Below are positions 45,351 to 60,100 of a stretch of DNA of 64,000 nt, piece after piece. The notes under the pieces were generated by a model. The model made no database searches. It saw nothing but the letters and a program-made list of their open reading frames with translations, and was not told the origin of the DNA. Where the stretch lies: contig JADGJP010000012.1 in assembly GCA_027603065.1 (NCBI GenBank), forward strand, positions 531,028 through 595,027, in the 5' to 3' direction. This DNA is from Geranomyces variabilis (lineage: Eukaryota; Chytridiomycota; Chytridiomycetes; Spizellomycetales; Powellomycetaceae). A program made the translations under genes and the position numbers. How positions within the stretch are numbered: position 1 is the first letter of the stretch; every line of letters begins with the position of its first letter.

Positions 45351-47622
45351 TTACAAAGACGCTGCTTCAGCGGGCCCTCTCAACCACGACGGATACGCCG
45401 TCGCCACCGAGCCCGTGCCTACCCCAACGGCTGCGGGTCCAATAGTTGAGGAAGACAGGAAATCAAGTTTGTGTTGCGTTGGTAGCTGCTGCTGTCGCTC
45501 CTGTTGCTGTGGCCGCGGAGGGGTCTGGTCTGCAATCGTCGGAGTTACAGAGGGGCGTTCAAATTTCCCTTGTGGCGGTTGCTGACGCTGCAGCGGCGGC
45601 GAGACTGACAATTCGGGTGTGGGTCGTGCAAACAAGTTCGGTTTGTGAATCGTGCTTGGTGCCGCAGAGTCTGCGCTGGCGCTTAGCGTGACATTTTTCC
45701 TTTCTGGAAGTGCAACAGGAGTCGGTTCGTGGTGTACTGGCGGGGGCGGCGGCGGAACAGGAGACGGAACATCAACGCCTAGCTGCGACAGGTATGCGCG
45801 ATCAGCTGCGGTGGGCACAAATCCTGCCATATCGAATTCGTCATTGTCGTATTCATTATCAATTTCGTCGGCAGAGTCGACGACCTCAGCGGTGGGAGTC
45901 TCCGCGGGCTCAAAGTCCGAGGCGTAAGCGGCGTCATCATCATTGTCAGCGTCCGTATTTTCGTCGACGACAGGCGTCGGAGTTTCGTCGACAACGTCAT
46001 CGGTTGACTGCTCAGGTACGCGATCGACATCGTGGTCGTCGGGGCCGTCGCTCTCGAAATCCGATCCGTAAGCCGGCTCGGAAGCGGTGGAGGCAGTGTC
46101 CGAAACGGCAGGCGATGTGGCTGGCAGCGCGGCAGCTGGAGCACGGTCGCTCGGCGCTATTTCGTCATCAGACTCACTGGATAAACTCTCGTCGCGCTCG
46201 TCGTTGTGTTGTTTGGCCCGGCTGTCCACGCCGCGATGAGGCGTGTCTCGCAGCGGAACTGAAGAAGACTGCGATGCGGCGACCATAGGCTGCCGCTGCG
46301 GTGAGGGATGAGGGGACGCACGAGACGACTCTTTCTGTTCATGAACCAATCGCGCGGCCGGGACAGATGCCTGCACCGCTGGCCCAACAGAGTGCTTCCC
46401 GACACCGTCCTTGCTCTTGTTCATTTTTGCCGCAACACGGCCGCCGCCACGACCCACTCGCGCGTGCGCTGGGTGTTCTGCTCCACGTGGCTGCTCACCA
46501 CGCCCTCGACCGCGCCCCACTGGGACACCCTTTACCTCCGCCGTGCGCTGCTGGCTCATCCGCAACTCTAGTTCTGCTTTCCGCGCCTCAACAAGCGCAA
46601 GCCTCAGCTTGACATTTTCCGCGTGCTTTTGCAAGGATTCATGAAATTTTTCTGTCAGCGCCTCGCGCGTGCGCTGTCGGTCGTACTATGGGAAAGTTAT
46701 GATAGAAAAGTAAGCGTCCAATGCGAGTAGGAAGGAGGCGAGGAATGCGCCAGTGCTTTGATAAATTCCTAAAACCAATACCTTGAGGGTGCGAATCTCG
46801 TCCGTGAGCTGCTTGACAAGGTTCGGGAACGTGGCCTGCTGCTTGCCCATCTGCTGCAATGCCTTGTCCTGTCTCTGCTTGACCTGTCGAAAATCACAAA
46901 TGGTTCAGTCCTCAGTCGCCCTTTCCTCAGCGCTCTTGCTCCTCTCTCAGTCTTCAAAAATAGAAAAACCCTACAATCTTCATCGTCTTGTTTGCATCCG
47001 TTAAACCCCGAATGCGCTCCTTTTGCGCATCGATAACTGCAACCAACTTTGCAATCTCCTCGAAATTGGCGTTTGTCAGTTGCGCAGGGTTTACGACCGT
47101 AGATAAAGCTCGCTTTGGCACTGTTGGAGGCGGTAGGGCTGCCGGAGGCGGCGGTGCAGGCCGCTTCTGCTTCTGCTTTTGCCCACCCATACCAGGAGCG
47201 CGTTGTGAGGCTGCAGCTGGAGCCACCAAAGCTGCGGCTTTGGGCTTTTTATTTGGACTGTAGATCTTGGCCGCAGGAAGGTCTGGCACAAAACCTGCCG
47301 GCTCCTTACAAACGCTTTTCTTCCTGGCTTTTCGAGTGGCATCGCCAGTCGCAGCGCCCGAGTGAGCTACATCATCTTCCGACCCTTCAGGGCCGTATAT
47401 CCGAAGCGTGCTAGAAGGCGAAGGCGGCACATGGTTCTGCTTGTGCTTGCGATGATGTTGCTTGCGAACGTGTTTGGTGTTTGTCGTCCCAGCAAGACGC
47501 GGCAGGCGAGTCTGGCGAATATGGGTGGATTCAGAAGCAGCAACCGGAGAAGTAGCAGCTGCTGTGGATAGGTCAGGCACAGGAGGCTCTTCAAACGTCT
47601 CGTCGTCGTAGTAGTTGGACAT
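45351..47622 (-). CDS. Lebercilin-like coiled-coil protein (ciliary)
   Basis: Three exons (47622-46975, 46883-46782, 46685-45351) give 694 residues. The N-terminus starts MSNYYDDETFEEPPVPDLS; a basic and Pro-rich stretch follows. Residues about 185-300 hold the recognisable part: EIAKLVAVIDAQKERIRGL, DANKTMKIVKQRQDKALQQM, PNLVKQLTDEIRTLKYDRQR and a further helix. That matches the lebercilin (LCA5) domain, whose signature is a helix of the type ENKTLKxxQxRQDKALxxF followed by a (N/D)EIRxL segment. In animals lebercilin binds the intraflagellar transport machinery at ciliary microtubules. The C-terminal 400 residues are acidic and disordered. The assignment rests on the middle domain only. Confidence 0.7.
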
Positions 47623-48767
47623 GGTTGCCGTTTTTACGCCAGTGTGGTTGACCAAATTTCTGACAGCGCGTTCAAGTTGCAAGCGCGTGAAAATTCCCTC
47701 AGCACCCCGACTCCCAGAGTGCTTTGGAAACACATTATGGGGCCGGTTAGTAAAAACAATGAAGCATTATATTTTGTTTTAACGAGGGGATGCAGTCAAG
47801 CAGCAATCAGGAAATAGAGAGAATTTGGCGTTCATATCTTGTGAGTGTGTGAGCACTACCTTAGTACCTGTTGTGCCTCTGACGCAAGTTGGACGCTTTC
47901 TCCTCATCTCAACGACTCTGTACACAATTTTTGTCCTCGCTTTCTCAGTTTCCGTTCGGTATTAAGTTAAGTTCTCAACCCCGGTCCGTGTGGCTTCACC
48001 ACCCCTAAATTAATGGCAGACTAGCTAGCCGTCGACATGATGACCGCCGGTGGAGTGGTGTCGTCGGCACGAGGACCGGCGAGGATGAGAAGCTGCATCG
48101 GATTGGGCAACAGCATTGTTTTGTCACCTCTTTCAGCGACCACTATATAACCATGGCCGAGGTTTTGAATGCAGAAAGCAGTGAACCAACCACCAGCTGA
48201 TACAAGTGGCCTGTCAGCGGACAGGTACAGGTACGCCAAGTACATGACGCTGTTGCCAAGAAAAGAGACGCCGATAAGATGACGCCCTCCCCCGCTACCA
48301 CGTTTCAGTGGTAGCCACTACTGCAAACAGCCGCTGCTGCAAAGAAGAAAAAAAATCGAAGAAATCGAGGTGGGTCACCCAATGCTCATTGTAACCAGCA
48401 CTTTTGATGTTGCGGCATTTGCCAGCACGGCTTGCGGTGTTTGGCTACAGGGAAAAGCGAAAGTGGTCAGCTCGGCGTCGGCGAGGCTGTGGTTGACGCG
48501 ACCCTGCCCGACCACTGAGACTCGCACGGCTTTTGATGTGCCTCACTGAATATCGTATAGGGCTGGTATGTGTGCGGGTTTACATTTTATAGAGCGGAAA
48601 GAGCACGAGCGAAGGACAAAGGGGCAAAGCGTTGGAAAGGAAAAGAATGCGGGGAAATCATGAGGGGTCGTGAGAGAGAAAAGAAGAGTAAGAGAGAGGG
48701 GACGAAGGATGGGTGGGCGGTCTTAAAAATATTAAGTTGTGTATCTCCTTCTCGTCTTGGGCACCCT
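47623..48767. other. Intergenic between lebercilin-like gene and ATP2 tail
   Basis: About 1.1 kb. Holds one doubtful short frame (48021-48245) and the ATP2 3' UTR (T/CT-rich on the coding strand near 48600-48760). No other feature. Confidence 0.4.
48021..48245 (-). CDS. Possible small ORF, 74 residues
   Basis: An ATG-started frame, MYLAYLYLSADRPLVSAGGW, then a hydrophobic middle (LLPNPMQLLILAG) and a polar tail. Composition is protein-like with two weakly hydrophobic segments. No splice partner, no family recognised; it could be chance. Confidence 0.2.
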   Translation of the reverse strand: MYLAYLYLSADRPLVSAGGWFTAFCIQNLGHGYIVVAERGDKTMLLPNPMQLLILAGPRADDTTPPAVIMSTAS

Positions 48768-50833
<2,066 letters not shown>

Positions 50834-51310
50834 GACTGCAGACGGGGGGGGGGATGGGGAGGGAAGCTGAGTTGGGAGGATGAGAAGGTCTCTCTCTGGC
50901 TTTCTCTGCTCTTTCTCTCTCTCTCCTCTTGTTGGAGGGGGCGACGGTTCTTTCCGGGCGAACGCAACGGCCGCGCACGGGGCAGCCGGTTCGAATGCAC
51001 CGCCCGGCATTAGACAGAGACGCGCGCCATGGCAACCCGTCAGTCACGTGCCGCGCCGCGAGTGTCACATGACTGCCTGACTGGAATGAGTGAGTGAGTG
51101 AGTGAGTGACACTCGCTGGTTGCAGCCAGCACCGGGAGCAGCAGCTGCGAGCAACCGACGACAACGACGACCGACGAGATCATTCATTGCACTCCCATCG
51201 CAAGCCGGTTAACCAGCCCCACAGGCCCTCATCCCAGCTACTGCTGCCCCTCTGTGTCCGCCAATACCCCTCCTCTTCAATCCCCTGCCGCCCATACGCC
51301 ACTGCCCACC
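50834..51310. promoter_or_regulatory. Divergent promoter region of ATP2 and SMD1
   Basis: This 477-base stretch separates two highly conserved, probably strongly expressed genes. It contains CT-rich leader sequence near ATP2, a GTCACGTGCC element at 51043-51052 about 210 bases from ATP2 and 265 from SMD1, and a (GAGT)n repeat at 51087-51109. Shared control is plausible but not shown. Confidence 0.45.
51087..51109. repeat. (GAGT)n microsatellite
   Basis: Five to six tandem GAGT units in the ATP2/SMD1 promoter region. Confidence 0.9.
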
Positions 51311-51775
51311 ATGAAGCTCGTAAGGTAAATAGAGAGAAAGAAAGTGTATTCCCGCAGTTTTGTCCAAAAACACCGCACCCTAAAAGACTCACACCCCCCA
51401 TGCACCCGCAGATTCCTTATGAAATGCAACAACGAAACTGTCACCATTGAGCTTAAAAACGGCACCGTTGTTCACGGCACAATAAGCGGTGTTGATATGC
51501 ACATGAACACGCATCTCAAACTTGTCAAAATGACTGTGCGCAATAAGGACCCAGTCAACCTTGAGACCCTGTCCATCCGCGGCAACAACATTCGCTACTT
51601 TGTCCTGCCCGACTCGCTGCCGCTCGACACGCTACTGGTCGATGACTCGGTCAAGAGCAAGGGCAAAAAGAAGGAGCCGCGGGCCGGTGGGCCAGGTGGC
51701 CGTGGAGGACGAGGCGGGCGCGGACGAGGCGGCATGCGCGGTGGCCGCGGCCGCGGACGAGGACGCGGCATGTAG
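51311..51775 (+). CDS. SMD1: Small nuclear ribonucleoprotein SmD1
   Basis: Two exons (51311-51324 and 51412-51775) give 125 residues. The first exon is only 14 bases and encodes MKLV plus part of an Arg; the split is confirmed because joining gives [20 protein letters not shown], the conserved SmD1 start. Sm1 motif ([20 protein letters not shown]) and Sm2 motif ([17 protein letters not shown]) are both complete. The C-terminus is an Arg-Gly repeat tail, as in other SmD1 proteins, the usual site of arginine methylation. SmD1 is part of the seven-membered Sm ring on U1, U2, U4 and U5 snRNAs. Length matches the family. Confidence 0.96.
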
Positions 51776-51991
51776 GAATCCCAGACTGGGCTGGGCTGGC
51801 GGTGATGGTGTTGGGGGTGAGGGCGATATTACACTGTACATAAAATGGAGGCCGAATTACCCAAAACGCTCCTCTCTTTTCTTTTTGCACTTGGTCGACA
51901 GAGTTCTACCTTCTCGAACGCGAGATCGAATTTGAAATGGTTTGTAAATTATAAAGAACAATGAAAGTTTAGCAAGCCCCAGCACCCGCCG

Positions 51992-53862
51992 CTATTGATG
52001 TAGCCCCGTCTGTTTCCGTGGCTCCAGCACTTCCAAGGACGTCCGCAGTTCCGAACTCAACCCGCAAGCCGGCGGCGCCAGTGGACCACACCGCTTGTGA
52101 TATACATTCTCGCAATCTATCCAAACAGGAATCAGAAAGAGAACGGATGAAATTATGTTAGTAGAAGTCTCCTCGCTATTGGCTAACTACGCATGTCCTT
52201 TCTTGTGCGTTTTTCCTTACCGTCACATTGCAGGTGCTTTTTCGAAAGACCCATGCGCTTGTGACAAACATCACATTTCGCCATTGTCGGCCGAGCGATA
52301 AGCGAAAACCGATGCGGAACGGTATGCCCAATGCGACGCACTGACGGCGATGAGTCACCTCTCGGCAGGGTGCCTCCAGTGCTTCCATGCGATGGTGACG
52401 ATGAATCTGGCGGCCGTTCGCTCCGCCGACTACTGCCACCTTCACTACCTCCCTCGCCACCACCGCCACCAGCGCCGCCAAGCGATCCCATGGACGGGCT
52501 TCGCGCATCCGGCGACAGGCTGTCCCCACTTCCCAACACCCCCAAATGCGGCAGCGGGCCCGCAGCGTCTTTGGTCAACTCGGCTTCGAGTTTCCGCAAA
52601 CGTAAAAGCACGTCTTTTAGCAGCGGGCGCTTGGCGGCATCGGCGTCGGTACAGCCGACGGCTATTGCGAGAAGGTCTGGCGGGCATGGCGTGTCGCCAA
52701 TGGGATGGATTGATGCAGGGTCAATGCCGAAATAGGGCGTTTCGCGAGCAAATGTTTGGTGGGCGTTGGTCGACATGGTAATGATCTCGCACAGTATCAC
52801 GCCGTAGGAGAAGGTATCGACGCGATGATCAAAGTCCATGCCCAGGATGATTTCCGGCGCTGATATTGGGGACACGCGGAGGTGGTTATGGCGGACGGCT
52901 TTTACTTCTTTCGTTTGCAATCTTCCGGTGCTCACCCATGTATCCATCAGTTCCACAAAAAGATAGCCGGGCGCGCTCCTCGGGACTCGTGGCGGCCTTT
53001 CTGGAAAATTGAGAGAGGATTCAAACACACAATTGTACGGTCTGCCACTTCTTGTTGGGCTAGCATTCCGCTCACGGGAGGTGCGCTAACCTTGACAATC
53101 CAAAATCGCAGATTTTCAATCGATTATTCTCTTAGGGAGAAAAGGGGAAAGACAAGGCCAGCACAGTCTCTCAGCGGATGGCATGGGTGCGACGCCTACT
53201 ACGCAAAAGCGGCACAGGTCCCTTTTGTTCCTTACCGGTCAGCAGCAGATTCTCGCTTTTGAGATCACGGTGAATGATATTATGCGTGTGGAGGTACACG
53301 AGCGCCCTTGCGATGCTTTCAAATGCGAGCAAGGTCAGCAACAGAAAAGCCCGAGGTCTGCTCGTCAAGTCCTTGACTTATGCATCCGTAACACACTCAC
53401 TCTGTCGCGAAACTCACTCGCATCCTCCACCCTATGTTTTCTTTTCCGGCCGCAGCCGCTGTAGCGGCTTCAATCCACGCACCGAGATGCCCGCCGCCAA
53501 TCAGCTCCGTTACTAGGTATACTTTTGTCTCGTGCACAGCGAGTCCCATGTATTGCAGCACGTTTGGATGGTGCACGTTAGCGAGAATCTCTGTCTCGCG
53601 CGAGATGTATTTCTGGACATCAAAGCCGGGTTGATCGGAGATATCGAGAAACTGCTTTACAGCGACATCCGTGCCTAAGTAGTCGGCTCTACAAGGTGGA
53701 ACCGAGTAACAGAAAAAATAAGCTTTAGCTTATGGAGGATTGAGCAGGGACAGACGCTGCGGCGGGGAAAACTAATTTTTACTTGCGGACGATGCCAAAG
53801 CTGCCGGTTGATATGTCTTCAAAGTTTGTGAGGTCCTCCCATTGTATTGTTGTGACTGGCAT
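51992..53862 (-). CDS. TKL-type protein kinase with C-terminal C1 domain
   Basis: Seven exons (53862-53783, 53688-53401, 53315-53236, 53130-53091, 53000-52936, 52859-52221, 52116-51992) give 438 residues. Kinase motifs appear in order across splice sites: glycine loop STGSFGIVRK, VAVKQF (ATP-binding Lys), RETEILANVHHPNVLQYMG, IIHRDLKSENLLL (catalytic loop), ICDFGLSR (DFG), LSFCGTDGYMAPEI (activation segment) and DTFSYGVILCEII. The style is that of the tyrosine-kinase-like group. After a Gly/Ser-rich linker the C-terminus has a C1 zinc domain: HRFSLIARPTMAKCDVCHKR, then LQCDDCENVYHKRCGPLAPP with the full His/Cys set. C1 domains bind diacylglycerol or other partners at membranes; binding here is not shown. 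The start is an ATG directly before the kinase domain, so an upstream exon is possible. Confidence 0.87.
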
Positions 53863-54492
53863 TTGCTGCGTCGGTTGGCTATCATGTGCGGATAGAGGCA
53901 GAATCGAGGAGACGGACGCGAGGACCGACGGACGGAGAAAGCGCAGTGTGGCGCAGTGGTGCTTACGTGGGCTGTCGGAAATGTCAAACCGGGTTGTCTT
54001 CCTCTCGATATGCCCAAACGTCTAGCACAAGCTAACGCTCAGGAAGCCCCAAAATCTGGGGCTCATAAGACCATGCAAAAGCATAAAAATCATGCACGCG
54101 GGTCCTTGTGTCTTTCCCTACCTCCGATACAGCTTTGACAAGTTGGGAGGGATACTGGTCGCAAGTGGCGCATTTATGAGGTGGTTTCTATTTTCGGCGA
54201 CGAGCGCCGAAAGCATTTACAGGATACCGCAGAGAAGGATTAGGAGATCACCGCTTGCCCCCGGGCAGGTCCTTCTTTTTTCTGTCATATTTACACTCCG
54301 CTCTCTACTTCCGGCGGCTTGGACGGAGTCGCAAAGCGTTCACCAATTATTTGCCATTTTCATGCTCTGGCTTACAGTCGAGACGGTTAACGAGTGGCAG
54401 GCAGAGCAGATTACACTACCTCGCCATTGATCGCATTGCACTCACGGACACCGAGAATTAGACTTGCGAGCCTCGAAAATCAAATATAGACC
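53863..54492. other. Divergent region between kinase and CAP-Gly genes
   Basis: About 630 bases holding both promoters and perhaps an undetected first kinase exon: GTAAGC and ACAG signals occur near 53960-53985, but no frame joins cleanly. Overlapping plus-strand frames there look accidental. Confidence 0.4.
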
Positions 54493-56824
54493 ATGTCAGA
54501 TGCTATCCGTCCTCGCACAGGGCGTGCTCAGAACCAGCCCGCCCAGCTTGCGGACGACGAGCATTATGATGAAGACTTTGACTCCGGATCTGAGCCGCAC
54601 GAAAACGTTGACGATGAAAAGCCAGGTCGAACATCCGACGGCGACGCTCATGAAGATTCGCCCAACATTCAGGAGCCGGAACAGCACCAGACCAAAGGCG
54701 GCACGCTGTCTAACTGGGCTTCGAGAATCATGCACAAGGTTTTGGACAGTGCCACTGCGGAAATCCAGTCCGAGACAGAAGAAGAAACGACGGTCTCGCC
54801 GAGGGATGGCGACCGCAGCGGTGAGCCTAGGAGTGCTACTGTTGACGGTGGGGAACCGCCGAAGGACCGGTCTCGACCAGCTTCTGCAGTAGCCCTGCCG
54901 CCAGCGACTACGGCCAGCGCGAAGTCATCATCACGTTCACAATCACGAAGTCAATCCCATGCATCGCTCGCAGGTACCACGGAGCCGGCGGCCTTACCTC
55001 CGTTGTCAGATAATCAGCGGACAGCGACTGCTTCTCGCGCGGGATCCCGCGCGACCTCAAAGCAGTCGCTGCTGTCGCCACCCGACGACTCGACGGTGCC
55101 GCTTGTGGGGAAAAATTTGGTGTCCGGGCCGTCATCCCATGGCGACCTTGCTGGGACGGGCCGTGCATCGAGAAAGGCGTCGCGGGCGGATCTGGCATCC
55201 CAATCGTCAGCCACTGCGCCTTCGGGACGAGGAAGTGTCACCAAAGCCGGGATGCGGAATTCTGGACAGCTCGTCGACCCCAGGCCACCAAAGGTTTGCT
55301 TAAAACAGCAAGAGGGATGTTTGATAGGCTGTGGGTTCTGAAGCTTGTCTTCATTCCTTCACAGGTTCCGAACGAGAAAGCCCAGCGTGACGGTACTCAC
55401 ACAGCCGCCCGTAGCGCGCCGACATCTGCCGAGCAGTCTGCTGCGTACCAGCATGCGCTTGTCTTGCAGCTCCGTGCGCAAGTGGCTAAGCTCAAGGAGC
55501 AGCTCGGAGAACGCGAGGGGGCCATTGATCTTTTGCGGGCCCGTGAGGCTGAACTGCGAGCGGTAAGATGCAACCTATTAGAAAGACACAAAAAATGCTA
55601 CTTATTGACAGTGGTGCCCGGTTTCTTTTGCATGGTGAATGTTTAGGCCAGCGCGGCGGGACCTCGGGCCGGACACCCTATTGACAAGGAGAGCCGGATT
55701 CTCTATGACCGCCAGAAAAAGGTATTTGGCAGCGGGTCCGCACTGCTGCGGTGCCGCAGTAGAAGCGAAGATGCTTGCAAACTTTCACCGGGTTAATGGC
55801 GTTTGCTCTCTGCAACTCCTTCTGGTTTTTCCTCCATTAAAAGGCCTATCAAGTATTGGTCCAGAAACTGCGGAGAGAAGTCCGCCGGCTAAAGTTCCAG
55901 CGCAACTCGCTAGCTGATCCTTTGATTGAGGTATGAAAGCGAGGAATACGCCGTGTCCATTCATATAGTCTCATCTTCTGCGTCCTTTGATCAGACAAAC
56001 TACTTTCCCTACCTTCCGCGCAGCGTAGACGGAATCACCGCGCGCAGCTTGGCGCGAACGGCGGCTAGTGCAGCGCGGTCAACGACTTCCGACCACTTTG
56101 CAATGAACCCTCCGCCGGCTACAGGCAACCATCCAGAGAGTGGGAACCGGTGGTGGTGGGGATCTGGTCCCAGTCTTGCATCACACCGTACGTTCTGTCC
56201 AGCAGTGGCGAGCAAAAAACATCTTTCGGTTTGCGAAGCTAACTCCAGCGTCCAACTTGAATTTGTCTTTATCAATGACAGTCCCGCGACCAAAGACGGC
56301 GCCAGTAGAGACAAGTCGAAATTTGCATGTGCGGCAACGGCAGTCGCCAAGTAATGGTGGCGGGACGCCGGCGCCGCACGTTGGGGACCGAGTGGCAATC
56401 AACGTCCGCGGTCAAGCGTTTATGGGCACGCTTGAATATGTGGGCGCGTTTGACGCACACCCTGAGACGGGTGTATGGTGCGGGATTGCGCTCGATCTTC
56501 CGGGTGAGAATAGAGACAACATGCACGGCGGGCAGGTGTCAGGTAGCTTCGTACTGATTCCGTTTGCGACAACTCGTAGTCGGCAAGCATGACGGAGTGG
56601 TGCAAAGCAAGAGGTACTTTTCGTGCGAGCCGGGCCACGGGCTGTTTGTCAAAGCCGAAAAGACGCTGTCAATGGGCAGCGGGCGGAAGCAGGTGAGCAC
56701 TAAAAACCCCGAGTGTTGCGAATGGTGGAACAACTCACACCTAAGCTAACCGGGACCGTCTATTCCGCAGTCCATACCGAAAGTACAATCACAGGGCAAT
56801 CATCGCGCCGTCCCGGCGCATTGA
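54493..56824 (+). CDS. Coiled-coil CAP-Gly domain protein
   Basis: Eight exons (54493-55293, 55365-55562, 55647-55721, 55844-55930, 55995-56024, 56125-56503, 56580-56692, 56771-56824) give 578 residues. The first 270 are acidic then Ser/Thr-rich. Exon 2 encodes a coiled coil (ALVLQLRAQVAKLKEQLG), exons 3 and 4 more charged helix (ILYDRQKKAYQVLVQKLRRE). The C-terminal part is a CAP-Gly domain: VGDRVAINVRGQAFMGTLEY, ETGVWCGIALDLPVGKHDG, then VVQSKRYFSCEPGHGLFVKA. The GKHDG motif stands for the usual GKNDG, which binds the C-terminal tails of tubulin, EB1 and CLIP-170. The junction between exons 5 and 6 is the least certain. Family members act at microtubule ends or centrosomes; which subfamily this is I cannot say. 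Confidence 0.8.
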
Positions 56825-57192
56825 CATCGTCGGGCAGTAAAAAGCCGATATATATCACGGAAAGCTCAGGTTACGCACACTTTGGCATCTCTGGGTAAAG
56901 AGAAAATCCTGTAACTATATTGCGAATGCGATTCTCTCCTGCCCTTTTTTTTTTAAGCGGCATGGGATGGTGTCGCCCAAGACGTGTACCAAACGCGCCA
57001 GTGAGCGTCCACAAAGGTTGACGATGACGTGACATGACTCAATATTTCTGCAAATCATATACGTTATTGCAACTTGCTCCCTTACCGCCGGTGACCGGAT
57101 ATTCTTCCTTTCAATCTTTTGCAATACGCCAGTGACAAAACCTTGACCCTGTGACGCCGTTGTGAATTACGCGCGACGTTTTCCCCTCGCTT
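56825..57192. other. Intergenic between convergent CAP-Gly and Dicer genes
   Basis: About 370 bases, probably both 3' UTRs. No other feature. Confidence 0.4.
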
Positions 57193-60100
57193 TTAGCAAA
57201 CCTCCATCGTGGCGACGTCGGTCTCTAGCAGCCCGCCGTCATACCCTTCGAGCCATTCCGCCTCGTTACGCCCATTCGCCTTTCTCGCAATTCCACAATC
57301 ACACATCTCCTTGAAATACTCCGCATCTTCTTCCAGCGCCTCCATAAGGAGCTCAGACAGCAGCCTTCGCGCAGATTTGCGGCTGGGCCCCGCGCAAGTC
57401 TTCACCAACTTGTCGTGCACAAACATGTTGGCAATGTATGCCCCACCGTCGGTGTCGTGAATGCACGTCATGCGCCATGAATCGCACTGAAGTGTCCCAC
57501 GCATGTACAGGGCGAGCTCGCGGTATGGGTGTCTGTCGCCCGATGATGAAGAAAAATGAACAAACGAGCCCGAACACACACTCTCCGGGTCTCATCAACG
57601 AGACTCACCTCCCAACAATGTGCGGAAGGCAGTATTTGTCGACCCACGGCAGCCATGTCGGCTGCATAAACGTCCATACCGCCTCCTCCGAGAAGTTGTT
57701 GTCAACAAATACGGCTCCGATTATCGCTTCAAACACGTCCGAAACAGCTTTTGGCGTCTCGATGTTCATCCAGTATCTGGAAAAAACACCGTATGGTTTA
57801 ACCAAAGCGATATGTCCCCAGATGACAGCTGCAACCCATAAATCCGCGTACTTACTGCATCTCGCTCTCCAGCTGCCTCTGCAGTGCATTGCGCTCTGCT
57901 TTACTTCCAAAGCTGCCCATCCGGCACTTCTCTAACAACGCCTCGCGCTCAGCCGCAGATTCTTCGTGCCGCCGAGCCTCGATATAGAGCTCGCTGCAGT
58001 AGTCGGCGATGTCTTGATCCATCGGCGCTGAGAACTTGTCGATATACACGTGCAGGCCTAAATTTGCTGCGACGCAGGCAAGGAAGTTGTTGTTCACGGC
58101 CGAATCTTTCAGATCAGTAAGCCGACCAGGTGGAAGATCAGGGTATCTCTCATAAAAATAGCGCACGGCCAGCATGCCCAGGATGGCGTCCCCTGGCACA
58201 AGCAAACACTTTCGTTACTTTCGATTCAGCTCTTTTTTTCTTTCCACGCTTCTGTCATACCTAAGAATTCCAGCCTCTGATAGCTCTGCGTCGACAGATC
58301 CGGGCAGCTGGGATGCGTCAGGGCCTCGGCCAGGAGCCAAGGGTCGTTAACTTTGTATTTAATGATCTCTTGCACGCGTTCGACTGCGATACGCTTTTCC
58401 ACTCGCATCTCGCCCTGGGGTTTTGGCACGTCCTCTAGCGCCAAAACATAGTCACTCCAGTCGGAACGAAAAGTCTCATGGTACATTCTGTTGAGTGCCT
58501 TGGCTGCACCACGCACGCCATTGTCGTCCAGGCAAGCACCGACAATTGATTCGAACACGTCCGCGATCTGCTTGGTTGAGAGCTGGTGCCTGGTGCTCAC
58601 GGCCGACGGCTCCGCCTTTTTTTCCCCAGGAGCAGGTGCGGCAGTGGCTGTGACGGGAACACAGCCACTGGTCTGCTCCCAGCTCTGACTGCTGAGCATC
58701 GGCCGCCACAGCGACCTTAAAATTGGCTTAGTCAGACTTCTGCAAGAATATATGTGCGACCGGCAAGCCCTGCACGCACCTAGTAAGCTTGGCCGTGACC
58801 ATGTATCCTGGCAATCCTCTCTGGAGCGCCTGCTGAAACAGTGCCCAGTTAGACTGCAAGCGGTGGCTCATCATCGTCATAACGCCTTCATGCCGGTGCG
58901 GGTGCAGTGCGTATAAATGCAAAGTGATTGCAATCTTCAAAAAGGCGTCCCCAAGCGTTTCGAGCCGCTCGTAGCTGGTTTGCATAACCGCGGACGGTGC
59001 AGCAAGCGCCTCAACAAGCTTAGGCAGCGTAACCGGCAGATGGAGCTTTTCGCGGAGCTCGGCGGCGCGGCACGCTACTTCGGTGTAGTAAAATATGCTC
59101 GGGAATATGACGCTTGCGTGCATGATTTTTTGGCCGACGGGATAAGGTTTGCAGAACTAAAGAGTACGGCAGTCTTAGGAGCCGTTCACTGCTTTGATTT
59201 CGTCCAACTTGAGTGTGGCTCACCTGAGGAATAAGGAACACGTCTCCATCGCGTAGCGAATCAACGGCCTCGACCTCGGCGATCTTAACAGTTTTGAAGG
59301 TGTCATCCAGCGAAAGATTACCAGATCAGCGCCAATCACGCGGTGCTAAATCACTTACCGAGTGGGAGGCGAGCATGTTGAACTTCCTCGTTACCAACCT
59401 CGCCCTGATGACTTTTTGGTCTTTTTTGATGATCTCCTTGTGCTTGACACCCCTGTAGAAATCGGCTGCACACTTAACCTTCGGATCTGCGAATGGCACG
59501 TCCTCAAACGGGTTTTGCTCAACCCTTTCGAGTGCTAAGAACTTCCGATTGAAGTGTTGTGTGTCTTGAATGACCATATCCGTCACGTCGTCAGTGTACA
59601 GAACTTTGCGGTTCGCCGTCGGGACAAATCTCAAGCAAGAATAGATGGCTTCCCAGTCAATCAGCATCGATGGATTGGTCGCGTCAATATCGACAACTCC
59701 ACCGTCCGCGGGAATTTTGAGCGGCACCATGAGCATGGCATACTCGGTATCCGGAAATATCTTCTCTTTGAGCATGGGAGCGAGCACCAGGTGACTGTAC
59801 TTGCGAGTCGCGTGGTATTGTTTCTCAGTCAGTTCGAGCACGTTGTGAGAGGAATGCAGGTGAATCTTGTTCTCAACCATATTCGGCCAAAGCTGGAACT
59901 CCAGCGGGGAAACTGGTAACTGCGCGACCGTAAGAAAGCCGAGTGCGCTGGTGGCCTGCGCCTGGTTGGGTGCCGTGACGTCCACAGTGTTTAGGTGAGC
60001 AGTAATGACGGCGCATTCGGTGGCACGCCAAGGCTTTAGCAGAATCTCGGGCATCATGACTGTCAGGACACAAAGGGCATCAAAAGATCTGAGTCAATCA

